Of a stretch of DNA of 64,000 nt, positions 9,643 to 17,181 are shown piece by piece (the stretch's first letter is position 1; each line of letters opens with the position of its first letter). A program made the translations under genes and the position numbers. Origin of the DNA: Oceaniglobus indicus (GTDB lineage Bacteria > Pseudomonadota > Alphaproteobacteria > Rhodobacterales > Rhodobacteraceae); NCBI RefSeq assembly GCF_002751875.1, contig NZ_NMZM01000012.1, positions 24,895-88,894 on the forward strand, read 5' to 3'. The notes below the pieces were generated by a model that saw only the letters and a program-made list of their open reading frames with translations, was not told the origin of the DNA and searched no databases.

Positions 9643-10317
9643 ATGACCACAACATTCTACGACCATTGGCGCGACGTGCCGGAGAAAGCCTGGCGCTGGC
9701 CCAATTTCTCGCCCGCCGAAATTGCCTGTCGCGGCACCGGCAAGCTGCTAATCAACGAACCGGCGCTGGACAAGTTGCAGGCGCTGCGGGATCGGCTCGG
9801 CAAACCTCTGATTGTGCGGTCCGCCTATCGCAGCCAGGAACACAACCGCGCTGTCAGGGGTGCCACCCGGTCGAAGCACATAGACGGCGCGGCTTTCGAC
9901 ATCGCAATGTCGAACCACGACCCGGTAGCTTTCGAGGCTGCGGCGCGCGAGGTCGAATTCCTCGGCTTCGGCTTCTACCCGCGATCGGGGTTCATCCATG
10001 TCGATCTTGGCCCGTCGCGCCAATGGGGCGACCGCTTCCCGGTGCGGGCGACTGCCTTCGCCGAGGACACGCCGCCTGTGCGCGAGGTGCTGGCGCAAAG
10101 CCGCACCATGAAAGGTGGCGGGGCAGCCGGTGTGGCGACACTGGGCGCGGCCGGGGTGGAGGTCGCGCAGTCGGTGCTGACCGAGACGCAGACCGCCATC
10201 CTGCCGCTGGTCCCGTATCTCGACACGTTGCGCTGGGTGTTCATCGCGGTGGCTCTCGTGGGCGTCGCGGTCACGATCTATGCTCGCCTCGACGACTGGA
10301 AGCAGTGGCGGCGGTGA
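9643..10317 (+). CDS. Peptidase M15 (endolysin-like) with C-terminal membrane anchor
   Basis: A 224-residue protein with an M15A D-Ala-D-Ala peptidase domain (residues 1-130). The zinc site is visible as SKHIDGAAFDI (His and Asp) and FIHVDLG (His). Residues 165-215 hold a hydrophobic segment ending in a basic tail (DDWKQWRR), so the enzyme may be anchored in the inner membrane with the catalytic domain exported by the holin or signal-anchor route. GGAGG sits 7 bases before the ATG. It is the last recognisable prophage gene. A decayed copy of its 3' third occurs at 29405-29621. Confidence 0.82.
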   Translation: MTTTFYDHWRDVPEKAWRWPNFSPAEIACRGTGKLLINEPALDKLQALRDRLGKPLIVRSAYRSQEHNRAVRGATRSKHIDGAAFDIAMSNHDPVAFEAAAREVEFLGFGFYPRSGFIHVDLGPSRQWGDRFPVRATAFAEDTPPVREVLAQSRTMKGGGAAGVATLGAAGVEVAQSVLTETQTAILPLVPYLDTLRWVFIAVALVGVAVTIYARLDDWKQWRR

Positions 10318-10377
10318 CTTTAGTGTGGCAACCGCCCCATCCCGAGATTTGCGAGGACACCTTGCGCCTGGCCCCGA

Positions 10378-10887
10378 TCAGTCGAGCGCCTCCAGCGTGA
10401 CGTTGAAGCTGCCCGATACCGGAACGCCGTCAGACATGTCGATAGTCTCTCCCCTGTTTTCCGAGGGCCCCAGCATGCCCATAAGACTACCGGTCATGCG
10501 CAGTGTGGCACCCTCGACCTCGTGGCTGTCGAGTGTGACTTGCAATCCGCCCCGGTTCGATTCCTCGAATGCCCAGAGCCGTTTCATCAGCGTGCCATCC
10601 TCGAAGCGCCACAGGGTCATCTCCGGGGCGCTGGCGGTCCAGTCCAGCGCGTCGAAACTCAGTCCCACCACAACGTTTTCTCTGCCATCTTCGTCGAGGC
10701 TGCGGGCATCGATCCAGATATAAGGTCGGCGTTCGCTGCCATTCCAGTCACTTTCCTCTGATAGCGGCACGATCCACGCTTCGCCGGCGATTGTCAGGGT
10801 GATCTCGCCCGAGCTTTGCGCTAAGCTCGGCGTGCTCAGGCCCATGGTGATCACGAGGCCGAGCAATGGTGCCGTTCTGAGAGTCAT
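10378..10887 (-). CDS. Secreted protein of unknown function
   Basis: A 169-residue protein with a Sec signal peptide (cleavage likely after LSTPSLAQ, near residue 24). The mature chain is beta-rich and contains no cysteine. Its C-terminal strand VSGSFNVTLEALD resembles the end of the 157-residue protein at 14757-15230 (VTFSFNAQLETVN), suggesting a shared fold. It is the last gene of the minus-strand operon, 22 bases after the preceding membrane-protein gene. I do not recognise a family; the architecture suggests a periplasmic or outer-membrane-associated protein. Confidence 0.75.
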   Translation of the reverse strand: MTLRTAPLLGLVITMGLSTPSLAQSSGEITLTIAGEAWIVPLSEESDWNGSERRPYIWIDARSLDEDGRENVVVGLSFDALDWTASAPEMTLWRFEDGTLMKRLWAFEESNRGGLQVTLDSHEVEGATLRMTGSLMGMLGPSENRGETIDMSDGVPVSGSFNVTLEALD

Positions 10888-10909
10888 TTTGGGTCTACTC
10901 CTATGCAGA

Positions 10910-11407
10910 TTACCTTGATGGTGTCATATTGTGCCGCAGCCAGTCGTTGATCTCGTCGGCGATCCGCCCCGGCCCGTCACCCGACACCCCCCAGCCCGAC
11001 AGCGGAATGCGCGTCGCCGGGCGGGTGTTGCGGAAAACCAGCAGCACCTTGGATGTGCTGCGGCTTTCGCCAGAAGTATGGCTGCGGTCCAGCTCGGCGC
11101 TGTCGAGCGCATCGAGCGGATAGTCGTCGGAACGGGCGCGGAACTTTGACTCGCGGGCTACAGTGGCCCGCCCGGAGGTCTTGTCGAGCGTCAGGACCGT
11201 GCGTTCGGATATCGCGGCGTAGCCCAGCAGGAACGCCCCGTTGAGGCCCAGCAGCAGGATCAGTGCCGTCATGATCTCACCGCCAAGCAGGTTCACCAGC
11301 CCGAAAAGCGTGACCGGAATGACCGGAAACATCATGAACCACAGGATGAAGCGTGGGATTGCCAGTTCGACCTCGAAGCGGGCGGGGGTGTTGGTTCGGG
11401 CCATCAT
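10910..11407 (-). CDS. Membrane protein with PH-like C-terminal domain
   Basis: A 165-residue protein. Two transmembrane helices lie at about residues 17-62 (FILWFMMFPVIPVTLFGLV and TALILLLGLNGAFLLGY), followed by a ~90-residue soluble domain with a beta pattern (VLTLDKTSGRATVARES), as in PH-like domains of small bacterial membrane proteins. The start is set at 11407 because ATGA there overlaps the stop of the preceding gene. Its layout mirrors the gene directly upstream (11404-11931), so the two may form a heteromeric membrane complex. No family is certain. Confidence 0.72.
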   Translation of the reverse strand: MMARTNTPARFEVELAIPRFILWFMMFPVIPVTLFGLVNLLGGEIMTALILLLGLNGAFLLGYAAISERTVLTLDKTSGRATVARESKFRARSDDYPLDALDSAELDRSHTSGESRSTSKVLLVFRNTRPATRIPLSGWGVSGDGPGRIADEINDWLRHNMTPSR

Positions 11408-11931
11408 GGCCGGCCGCCTGTCGGTGCCCGCCCGAGCCATGTGCTGATCAGGGTCGCCATGCGGATCACGTCCTGGGGGTCGGCGCGACCCATCGGGATC
11501 CGCGTGTCGCCAATGCCGCCGCCTGCCGGTCCGACAAGGTAAAGCTCCACCACCTCCCGGCTGGCGTGCTTGCCATAGCGGGTGCGTGGTTCAGCCCGTT
11601 CGAGGTGGGACAGTTGCAGTTTCTGCTCGGTGCGACCCTTCAGGCCAGTCACGCGCAGGCGGGCCTGATCAGCGGCGCGGTCAAGGCGCAACTGCGTAAG
11701 CTGCACTGTCTCGCCAAGGATCATCCACCCGATCAGCGCCGTCACGGCCAGCACCATGACTCCGGTTCCGATTGCCCCGTCAGCAATCGCCGCAAGCGCC
11801 ATTGCGACGGCAAGCAGAATGGCACCCACCGTAATCGCAGCGCGGCGCATCGGGCGGTTCTCGATCTCGAGCACCGTGTCGCTGTCCTGCGTCACGCGCA
11901 GCGGATCGGCAAGGAGGTTCGCAAGTGTCAT
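11404..11931 (-). CDS. Membrane protein with PH-like C-terminal domain (paralogue of its neighbour)
   Basis: A 175-residue protein with two transmembrane helices (about residues 31-72) and a C-terminal soluble domain with strands LTQLRLDRAADQARLRV and a final helix (DPQDVIRMATLISTWLG). Topology and the ending helix match the next gene (10910-11407), pointing to an old tandem duplication. It overlaps both neighbours by ATGA. It has no signal peptide beyond the membrane helices and no catalytic motif. The role is unknown; context places it with secreted proteins and a VWA protein. Confidence 0.72.
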   Translation of the reverse strand: MTLANLLADPLRVTQDSDTVLEIENRPMRRAAITVGAILLAVAMALAAIADGAIGTGVMVLAVTALIGWMILGETVQLTQLRLDRAADQARLRVTGLKGRTEQKLQLSHLERAEPRTRYGKHASREVVELYLVGPAGGGIGDTRIPMGRADPQDVIRMATLISTWLGRAPTGGRP

Positions 11932-12407
11932 GGTTCACTCAGTTCGGTGTCGAAGCGACCTTCCACCGTTTCACACGTCTCGGTCGCATCGCCCCGACAT
12001 AGAATGGCAGAAAAGCTGGCCTCCATGCGACCCGCGCCGTCAAGGTCCAGCCGCTCGAACCGCATGATCGGTGGGGACGGCGCGCCGTTGCTGGTCCAGA
12101 GCGGGCCGTCCCCACCTTCGGGCCACATCTCGACCGTGATGCCGGTGAGTGGCACATCCGTGGAAGGCTGTCCCTGAAAGACAAGCCCGAAACTTACGTT
12201 GCCGTCGCCCGTCGCGTGCAGATTGACCATCGTCAGCGGGCCGATCGCGTTGACCTGCACCATCGCCGCGCCATCGTCAGTGCGCAGAACGTTCCAGGAC
12301 AGGTCGGCCTCTTGCAGCCGCGCGGTAACGGTTCCGATGGGCTCCAGCGCGAGGGCCGGGGCGGCGATCAGGCAAAGGGCAAGGGAAAGGCGGTTCAGCA
12401 TGACCAC
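11928..12407 (-). CDS. Secreted protein, paralogue of the protein at 18722-19240
   Basis: A 159-residue exported protein (signal peptide through ALALE, residues 1-21). Motifs shared in order with the plus-strand protein at 18722-19240 are IGTVTARL / IGTITATF, LWTSNGAPSP / MWLSDGAPEP, a strand ending in ILC / VLC, and C-x2-VEGRFDTEL / C-x2-IEGTFDTPF. The two C-terminal cysteines are conserved in both, which suggests a disulfide. The paralogy links the two divergent arms of the locus. It overlaps the following gene by ATGA. The family is unknown to me. Confidence 0.75.
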   Translation of the reverse strand: MVMLNRLSLALCLIAAPALALEPIGTVTARLQEADLSWNVLRTDDGAAMVQVNAIGPLTMVNLHATGDGNVSFGLVFQGQPSTDVPLTGITVEMWPEGGDGPLWTSNGAPSPPIMRFERLDLDGAGRMEASFSAILCRGDATETCETVEGRFDTELSEP

Positions 12408-12541
12408 CGCCCGCCGGAGCTGACCTTGCGGTGGCCTCCCAAGCTTTCAGACCGGATTTCACCGGGTGTTGCAGGGCCCTGCTGCGCCTCGTCTGACGCT
12501 GCGTGTGGGTCGTGCAGGCCGAAGACGGCAAGGCGGATCAT
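12395..12541 (-). CDS. Possible 48-residue small protein bridging two operon genes
   Basis: This short frame starts with an ATG that overlaps the TGA of the lipoprotein gene (ATGA) and ends 13 bases inside the start of the next secreted-protein gene, filling the only gap of more than 25 bases in an otherwise gapless operon. It encodes MIRLAVFGLHDPHAASDEAQ at the N-terminus and a Gly/Ser-rich C-terminus. It has no signal peptide and no known motif. Position argues for it; the lack of sequence character argues against. It may only be a translational bridge. Confidence 0.3.
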   Translation of the reverse strand: MIRLAVFGLHDPHAASDEAQQGPATPGEIRSESLGGHRKVSSGGRWSC

Positions 12542-12996
12542 TCGCGAACCCTTCCCGTCACGCCAAGAGATGCCAGCGATGCGTCCGGCGCAAACCGCGC
12601 CGGGGCGCATTGGCCCTGCGTGCAAGGGCCAACGGTGAGGATTCGCCGGGTCAATTCGGGGGTGCAGTCGACGACGGTGGCTTCGCCCAACATGGAAAAG
12701 GTCTCCGTGCCACCCGTCCGTGTGAAGGCGCTTGGCGGGCCGAGGGGTGGGATCGGCAGATCGTAGCTGTTGCTGGCACCGATGGCCGGTTCCTCCACGG
12801 TGATGCGGCGCGCATGGGGCGCGATCCCTTCGGGGTAGCTGACCGTATAACCGACGATGCAAGAGCCGGGGCGATCGTCGCGCAGCGGGGCGAAACTGAC
12901 CGTTCCCGGAGATGGGGCGATGGATCGGGTCTGTTCTTGCGGGACGCAGGCGGCAAGTAGGGCAGTGACGCTCAGGATTGTGACGATGCGGATCAT
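12538..12996 (-). CDS. Lipoprotein of unknown function
   Basis: A 152-residue protein with a clear lipobox (TALLAAC, lipidated Cys at residue 17) after a short hydrophobic signal. The residue after the Cys is Val, so outer-membrane sorting is plausible. The mature part has four further cysteines, including CTQGQC near the C-terminus, and a Pro-rich start. It overlaps the VWA gene upstream by ATGA, so the two are coupled. No recognised domain. Confidence 0.75.
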   Translation of the reverse strand: MIRIVTILSVTALLAACVPQEQTRSIAPSPGTVSFAPLRDDRPGSCIVGYTVSYPEGIAPHARRITVEEPAIGASNSYDLPIPPLGPPSAFTRTGGTETFSMLGEATVVDCTPELTRRILTVGPCTQGQCAPARFAPDASLASLGVTGRVRE

Positions 12997-14408
12997 TTGG
13001 TGTCTCCTACCGTGATTTGCGCGCGTGCGATGATCTGGCCCGACGCGCCGACGCGGTAGCGCAGTTCGTATGTTCCGGCCGCGTCAGGCGCTCTCAGGCC
13101 CGCGGGCGATCCCCATCGTGTTTGTGTGGCCGTGATGCGGGCATTGTCGGCGGACCCAAGCGCGGCAAGGATGATTTCGTCGCGTGGCCCCGAAGGGCCG
13201 GTCCAAACGACCTCGAAGCGTTCTCCGATCGGCACAGGGCCGGGCGGCGTGATGCTGGCCTCGGTCGCGGTCAGGGTGATCGGAACCGTGGCGAGGATGC
13301 GTTGCGGTCTGTTCTGTTCATACCGCAGTTCGAAAACGCCAATTTCATCGGGCAGGCGAAGCGTCGCGGGGGAGCCGTTCCGGGTCAGCGTCACCGCCAG
13401 TGGTTCTCCCGCACCCGCGCCGGGACGGGCCAGTGTGATGCGGTCGCCATCGGCATCCGGGCCTGTCCAGCCGACCTCCAGCGCGCCGCCCGCAGGGGCC
13501 CCTTCGGGCGCGACGAGAGAGGCCTCGGGGCGCTCCTCGGTCAGCGGCACGGCAACGCGTTGAACGATATCGGATCTGACGGTCAAGGCCATCTCGCCCG
13601 CATGGCCCGGGGCGGTTGCGGCCACGGTGTAGTCGCCGGGCGGCAGGGCGATGTCGAAGGGATCTCGCCGCGCGCCTTGTGCGACAAGTGCGCCATCGGC
13701 ATCGATAATCTGCCAATCGGCGGCGCCCAGTGGTGCGGAGGTTTCGGCGGAGATCGCGAAAAGTGACATGACGACCGTAACGGCTACAGGCTCGGAGTCG
13801 GTGACCTGCCGCAACGCTGTGGCCAGTTCCGCGCCGGTCGAAGCCTCCAGCAGTAAACCGCCTGTCTGTTCGGGCAAGCAGGACAGCGCGTTGACCTCAC
13901 CCGGGGCCATCCCGAAGCCGACAACATGTGCGCGCAGGGCGATCCCTTCGCTGGCAAACTGCGCGGCCAACGCGCAGGGATCGCCGCCGCAATTCTCAAG
14001 CCCGTCGGTAATAAGCACGATATCTGCGGCCTCGGCAGTCGGCGGGATCTGGTCGCGCGCCACCCGCAGCGCGTCGGTCAGCGGCGTCATGCCCTGCGGG
14101 ATCAGCCCGACGATCCTGTTGGCCTGCCCTGCGCCGATATGGCGGCCCATGGGCGTGACCACTTCGATATCACCGCAATCGCCCCGTCGAGTGTGCCCAT
14201 AGGCCACGATTGCATAGGGTGCGTCCGGATCACGGTCGACGAAATAGCTGCCGATGACATTTCGTGCCACCTCGATCCGACTCAGATCACCCTCCAGTCG
14301 GTTCCACATCGACCCGGAGGCATCGAAGACGATCACCGTAGCGATATCTTCGGCCCAGACGGGGGTGGCGATGCTGATCGCAAGGGCGAGGGCCGCGGCG
14401 CGCATCAA
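12993..14408 (-). CDS. Secreted VWA-domain protein with two Ig-like repeats
   Basis: A 471-residue periplasmic protein. Signal peptide residues 1-19 (ending PVWAE). The VWA domain, about residues 22-200, keeps a complete MIDAS site: DASGS near 30, Thr in GMTPLTDAL near 110, and Asp in ITDGLENC near 135, so it should bind a divalent metal. A middle beta domain follows, then two tandem Ig-like modules (about 300-385 and 386-468) that repeat the pattern VGWTGPDADGDRI / VVWTGPSGPRDEI and end FELRYEQ / YELRYRV. Such proteins mediate protein-protein contacts. It overlaps both neighbours by ATGA and is the largest protein of the minus arm, probably its scaffold. Confidence 0.88.
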   Translation of the reverse strand: MMRAAALALAISIATPVWAEDIATVIVFDASGSMWNRLEGDLSRIEVARNVIGSYFVDRDPDAPYAIVAYGHTRRGDCGDIEVVTPMGRHIGAGQANRIVGLIPQGMTPLTDALRVARDQIPPTAEAADIVLITDGLENCGGDPCALAAQFASEGIALRAHVVGFGMAPGEVNALSCLPEQTGGLLLEASTGAELATALRQVTDSEPVAVTVVMSLFAISAETSAPLGAADWQIIDADGALVAQGARRDPFDIALPPGDYTVAATAPGHAGEMALTVRSDIVQRVAVPLTEERPEASLVAPEGAPAGGALEVGWTGPDADGDRITLARPGAGAGEPLAVTLTRNGSPATLRLPDEIGVFELRYEQNRPQRILATVPITLTATEASITPPGPVPIGERFEVVWTGPSGPRDEIILAALGSADNARITATQTRWGSPAGLRAPDAAGTYELRYRVGASGQIIARAQITVGDTK

Positions 14409-14755
14409 TCAAGCTCCGGCTTGCGGTTCGGGCAGGGAGCGTAGCGCTCCGACCAACCATTGCCGACGACGATCAGATCGCCGCCCATGCGCGTCATCAG
14501 CATTGTGCGTGTGCGCCAGTCCTGCCCTTCGCCGCGGCAATTGGCCCAGTAAAGCGTGGCGTTGTCCCAGCCCTCGACAATTTGCGGATCGGTCAGGCGG
14601 CAACTCGATTCATAGTAGACAATCCGGTCGCCCAGCAGCGTGACGCGTTGATCGCTGACCGGGACGGTGCAGTCGAACGCGTCATAGACCCCATCGGCGG
14701 GGTTCGCGCCTGCGGGGGCGGCAAGGATCATCATGGCCAGTACGATATTTCGCAT
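14405..14755 (-). CDS. Small secreted Cys-containing protein
   Basis: A 116-residue protein with a signal peptide (residues 1-17, ending AGA). The mature chain has four cysteines spaced through it (near residues 29, 52, 73 and 108), consistent with two disulfides in the periplasm. It has a short beta-rich sequence with no match I recognise. It lies one base after the gene at 14757-15230 and overlaps the VWA gene by ATGA. Probably an accessory periplasmic component. Confidence 0.72.
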   Translation of the reverse strand: MRNIVLAMMILAAPAGANPADGVYDAFDCTVPVSDQRVTLLGDRIVYYESSCRLTDPQIVEGWDNATLYWANCRGEGQDWRTRTMLMTRMGGDLIVVGNGWSERYAPCPNRKPELD

Positions 14756-14756
14756 G

Positions 14757-15230
14757 TCAGTTCACCGTTTCCAGTTGCGCGTTGAAGCTGAAAGTGACGG
14801 GTAGGGTCCCGGATGCCGGGCCGCCGCTGACCTCGCCGGTGATCGTGCCTGACAGGGTGACGGCCCCGTCAGTGGCGGCCATCTCTTCAAGCTCCAGGTC
14901 CAGAGTGTCCTGATCGCCCTGCCAGTTGCGCCCCATGTCCCGCGCAAAGGCGATATCGAGAACGACCTCGCCGGGATCGGGCAACTCGCCGCTGAGCCTC
15001 AGCGTCAGGATGACTGGCCCCAGGTCACCCTCTGTCTGTGCTGCCAGGAACCCGGCATCGACGAAACTGCCGATGATCGTGGCATCGGACAGATCGGCGG
15101 AGACTGCCAGTTCCAAGGGCTGGTCCCCGAAGCTACCGGTCACAAGCCCGCCCATGTCTTGCGCCGCGACAGCCGCCGCCAGCAGGCAGGACATGGCATA
15201 GATCAGACTTCTGAGACACCGCATGTTCAA
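14757..15230 (-). CDS. Secreted beta-rich protein, first gene of the minus-strand operon
   Basis: A 157-residue exported protein (signal peptide through AVAAQ, residue 24). The mature chain is acidic and beta-rich with repeated GSFGDQPLELAVS- and GTITGEVSGG-like strands, and contains no cysteine. The C-terminal strand resembles that of the operon's last protein (10378-10887). As first gene it lies beside the divergent intergenic region with two inverted repeats, where the operon promoter should be. Function unknown. Confidence 0.74.
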   Translation of the reverse strand: MNMRCLRSLIYAMSCLLAAAVAAQDMGGLVTGSFGDQPLELAVSADLSDATIIGSFVDAGFLAAQTEGDLGPVILTLRLSGELPDPGEVVLDIAFARDMGRNWQGDQDTLDLELEEMAATDGAVTLSGTITGEVSGGPASGTLPVTFSFNAQLETVN

Positions 15231-15364
15231 TACTCGCTGCTTTTATCATCCCTCAGACACCTGAGTGTAGCCGCGCAAGCAAAGCCTCGCCCCGTTCATT
15301 TGGATGGGGCGCAGAGGATTATTGCGTGGTAGATTGGATTTGTTTTTATTGCGGATTGCGGGTC
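15231..15364. promoter_or_regulatory. Divergent promoter region with two inverted repeats
   Basis: This 134-base gap separates the minus-strand secreted-protein operon from the plus-strand signalling operon. It contains CTCAG-ACAC-CTGAG (15252-15265) and CGCCCC...GGGGCG (15288-15293 and 15306-15311), plus an AT-rich stretch before the plus-strand gene. The repeats are candidate operators for the LuxR-type regulator encoded at 17178-18206; that link is inferred from position only. Confidence 0.45.
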
Positions 15365-15850
15365 ATGACAGTCACGGATCGCCTCTTGCGATGTCTTCTT
15401 GCGCCGGCGATGCTTGTGCTCGCCGCCACTGGGGCGATGGCGGATGGCCCCGTGCTGAGGCTGACGGGTGCGGTTAACGGTGGTCTGGTGGAGATCACCC
15501 GTGCCGACCTTGACGGAATGATGTGGCACGAGATCGCGACCTCGACCACGGTCACCGACGGCCAGCCGCTGTTCCGGGGTGTTTTGATGCGCGACATCCT
15601 GGCCCATGCCGGGGCGGATGGCGAGGTGGTGACCGCGCAGGCGCTGAACGATTACGTCATCGACATTCCGATCAGCGATTTTCAGGACTTCGACGTGATC
15701 GCGGCGCTTTACATGGACGGCGTCGCCCTGACACCGCGGGACAAGGGGCCCATCTGGATAATCTATCCGCGTGACGATCACGGTGTCCTGGCCGATATCC
15801 GCTATGACATGCGATGGGTCTGGCAACTTGTCGCGCTGCATGTGCAATGA
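15365..15850 (+). CDS. SUOX-fold (molybdopterin-binding-like) periplasmic protein lacking the molybdenum cysteine
   Basis: A 161-residue exported protein (signal peptide ending TGAMA, near residue 27). The mature domain reads as an oxidoreductase molybdopterin-binding (SUOX) fold: LRLTGAV start, LFRGVLMRDILAHAG near 70-85, YVIDIPISDF, and GPIWIIYPRD near 130. The mature chain contains no cysteine, so it cannot ligate molybdenum as sulfite-oxidase-type enzymes do. Because it overlaps the histidine kinase gene by ATGA, a sensing role feeding the kinase is more likely than catalysis. The start at 15365 gives a proper signal peptide. Confidence 0.72.
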   Translation: MTVTDRLLRCLLAPAMLVLAATGAMADGPVLRLTGAVNGGLVEITRADLDGMMWHEIATSTTVTDGQPLFRGVLMRDILAHAGADGEVVTAQALNDYVIDIPISDFQDFDVIAALYMDGVALTPRDKGPIWIIYPRDDHGVLADIRYDMRWVWQLVALHVQ

Positions 15851-17181
15851 GGCGGGCGGGCGGTTCCCTTGGGTATGGCGGGCTGGCAGCGCTGATCGTG
15901 ATCTGCCTTGGACTTCTGGTGCTGGCAGCCGCCAACATCGCCCGGCTGGAACGCCAGATGCAGATTTCAGCGACCGAAAACATGACCTGGATCTTCGGTC
16001 AGACCCAGATCGAGGCGCTGAATCTGGCCGCCGCCTTGTCTGATGGCGCAGAGGACGACCTGATTCAGCTTCGCTTCGATCTTCTTGTGTCGCGCCTGAA
16101 CCTGCTGCGGGACGGTCCGCAATGGCGCTTTCTGCAAGAGGCCGGGCTGGCCGAAGGGTTGATGGGCTGGCGCGCGGGATTGCTCGCGCTCGATCCGGCG
16201 CGGGGCGGCGACCGTGGGGCGCTCGCGGCGCATGTCACCGCGTTGTCGACTGCCCTGCGCGCCAAGGCCAGCCGGGTGATGGCGCGCGAATGGCAGATAC
16301 AGTCCGAACGGCTGGACCGCCTCGGGCAAATGCATCTGCTGGCCCTCGCGGCCATCCTCGGCGCGCTGCTGGCAGGGGCCACGCTGGCTGCCCTGCTCAT
16401 CGACCGCGAACGCCGCCTGGTGCGGGCGGAGCTGGACCGTGCACGGGCCGAGCGGCTGGAGCGTGATCTGAACGTCGAGCGCACCGTGTCCGACGGATAT
16501 CGGCGCCTCACCGATCTGATCGCGCATCAGGTGCGCACGCCGCTCGCGGTGATCGACAGCGCCATGCACCGGCTGACCCGGCCGGGCAAACCGCCCACCC
16601 TCGAGGTGATCCGCGCCAAGGCGGAGGTGTCGCGCGACGCGGTGGCGCGGCTGGTCCGTCTGACAGACACCGCTCTGTTGATGGCGCGCGCCGATCGCGG
16701 TGCCATCGCGCCCGAACTGGCCCGCCACGATCTCGCGGGAATCGCGGCGATGGCCATAGAGGACGTGCAATCCCTGCGAGGGTCACAGCAAGGCGGGCAT
16801 CTGCGCTTCCAGGCCTCGAACCAGCCGGTGCACGCGCATTGCGATCCGTTGCTGACGCAGGAAATCCTGTTCAACCTGCTCACCAACGCGTTGCTCTACG
16901 CGGCCCCCGGTGGCGATATCGAGGTCATTCCGGCTTTTGTTGACGAGGCCGCCGTATGTGACATCTGCGACCGTGGTCCCGGCATGACGCAACCAGAGCG
17001 GGACAGCGCCTTCGACAATTTTGCACGCGGTGCGGCACATCGCGACCTGCCGGGATCCGGCCTCGGGCTGCCGCTTGCGCGCCATCTGGCGCGACTTCAG
17101 GGCGGTGACGTGACACTGCTGCCGCGTGAGCAAGGCGGGCTGATCGCGCGCCTGATCCTGCCGGCTGGGGTGGCTGCATGA
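15847..17181 (+). CDS. Membrane sensor histidine kinase
   Basis: A 444-residue kinase. TM1 at about residues 8-30, a ~135-residue periplasmic helical sensor, TM2 near 168-190, then a coiled linker, HisKA with LIAHQVRTPLAVI (phospho-His near residue 226), and a HATPase domain with the N box (NLLTNALLYA), the G1 box (CDRGPGM) and the G2 box (GSGLGLPLARHLARLQGG). All catalytic motifs are intact. The start at 15847 overlaps the SUOX-fold gene's stop, and the end overlaps the response regulator start, so sensor, kinase and regulator are made from one coupled message. Confidence 0.9.
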   Translation: MRRAGGSLGYGGLAALIVICLGLLVLAAANIARLERQMQISATENMTWIFGQTQIEALNLAAALSDGAEDDLIQLRFDLLVSRLNLLRDGPQWRFLQEAGLAEGLMGWRAGLLALDPARGGDRGALAAHVTALSTALRAKASRVMAREWQIQSERLDRLGQMHLLALAAILGALLAGATLAALLIDRERRLVRAELDRARAERLERDLNVERTVSDGYRRLTDLIAHQVRTPLAVIDSAMHRLTRPGKPPTLEVIRAKAEVSRDAVARLVRLTDTALLMARADRGAIAPELARHDLAGIAAMAIEDVQSLRGSQQGGHLRFQASNQPVHAHCDPLLTQEILFNLLTNALLYAAPGGDIEVIPAFVDEAAVCDICDRGPGMTQPERDSAFDNFARGAAHRDLPGSGLGLPLARHLARLQGGDVTLLPREQGGLIARLILPAGVAA

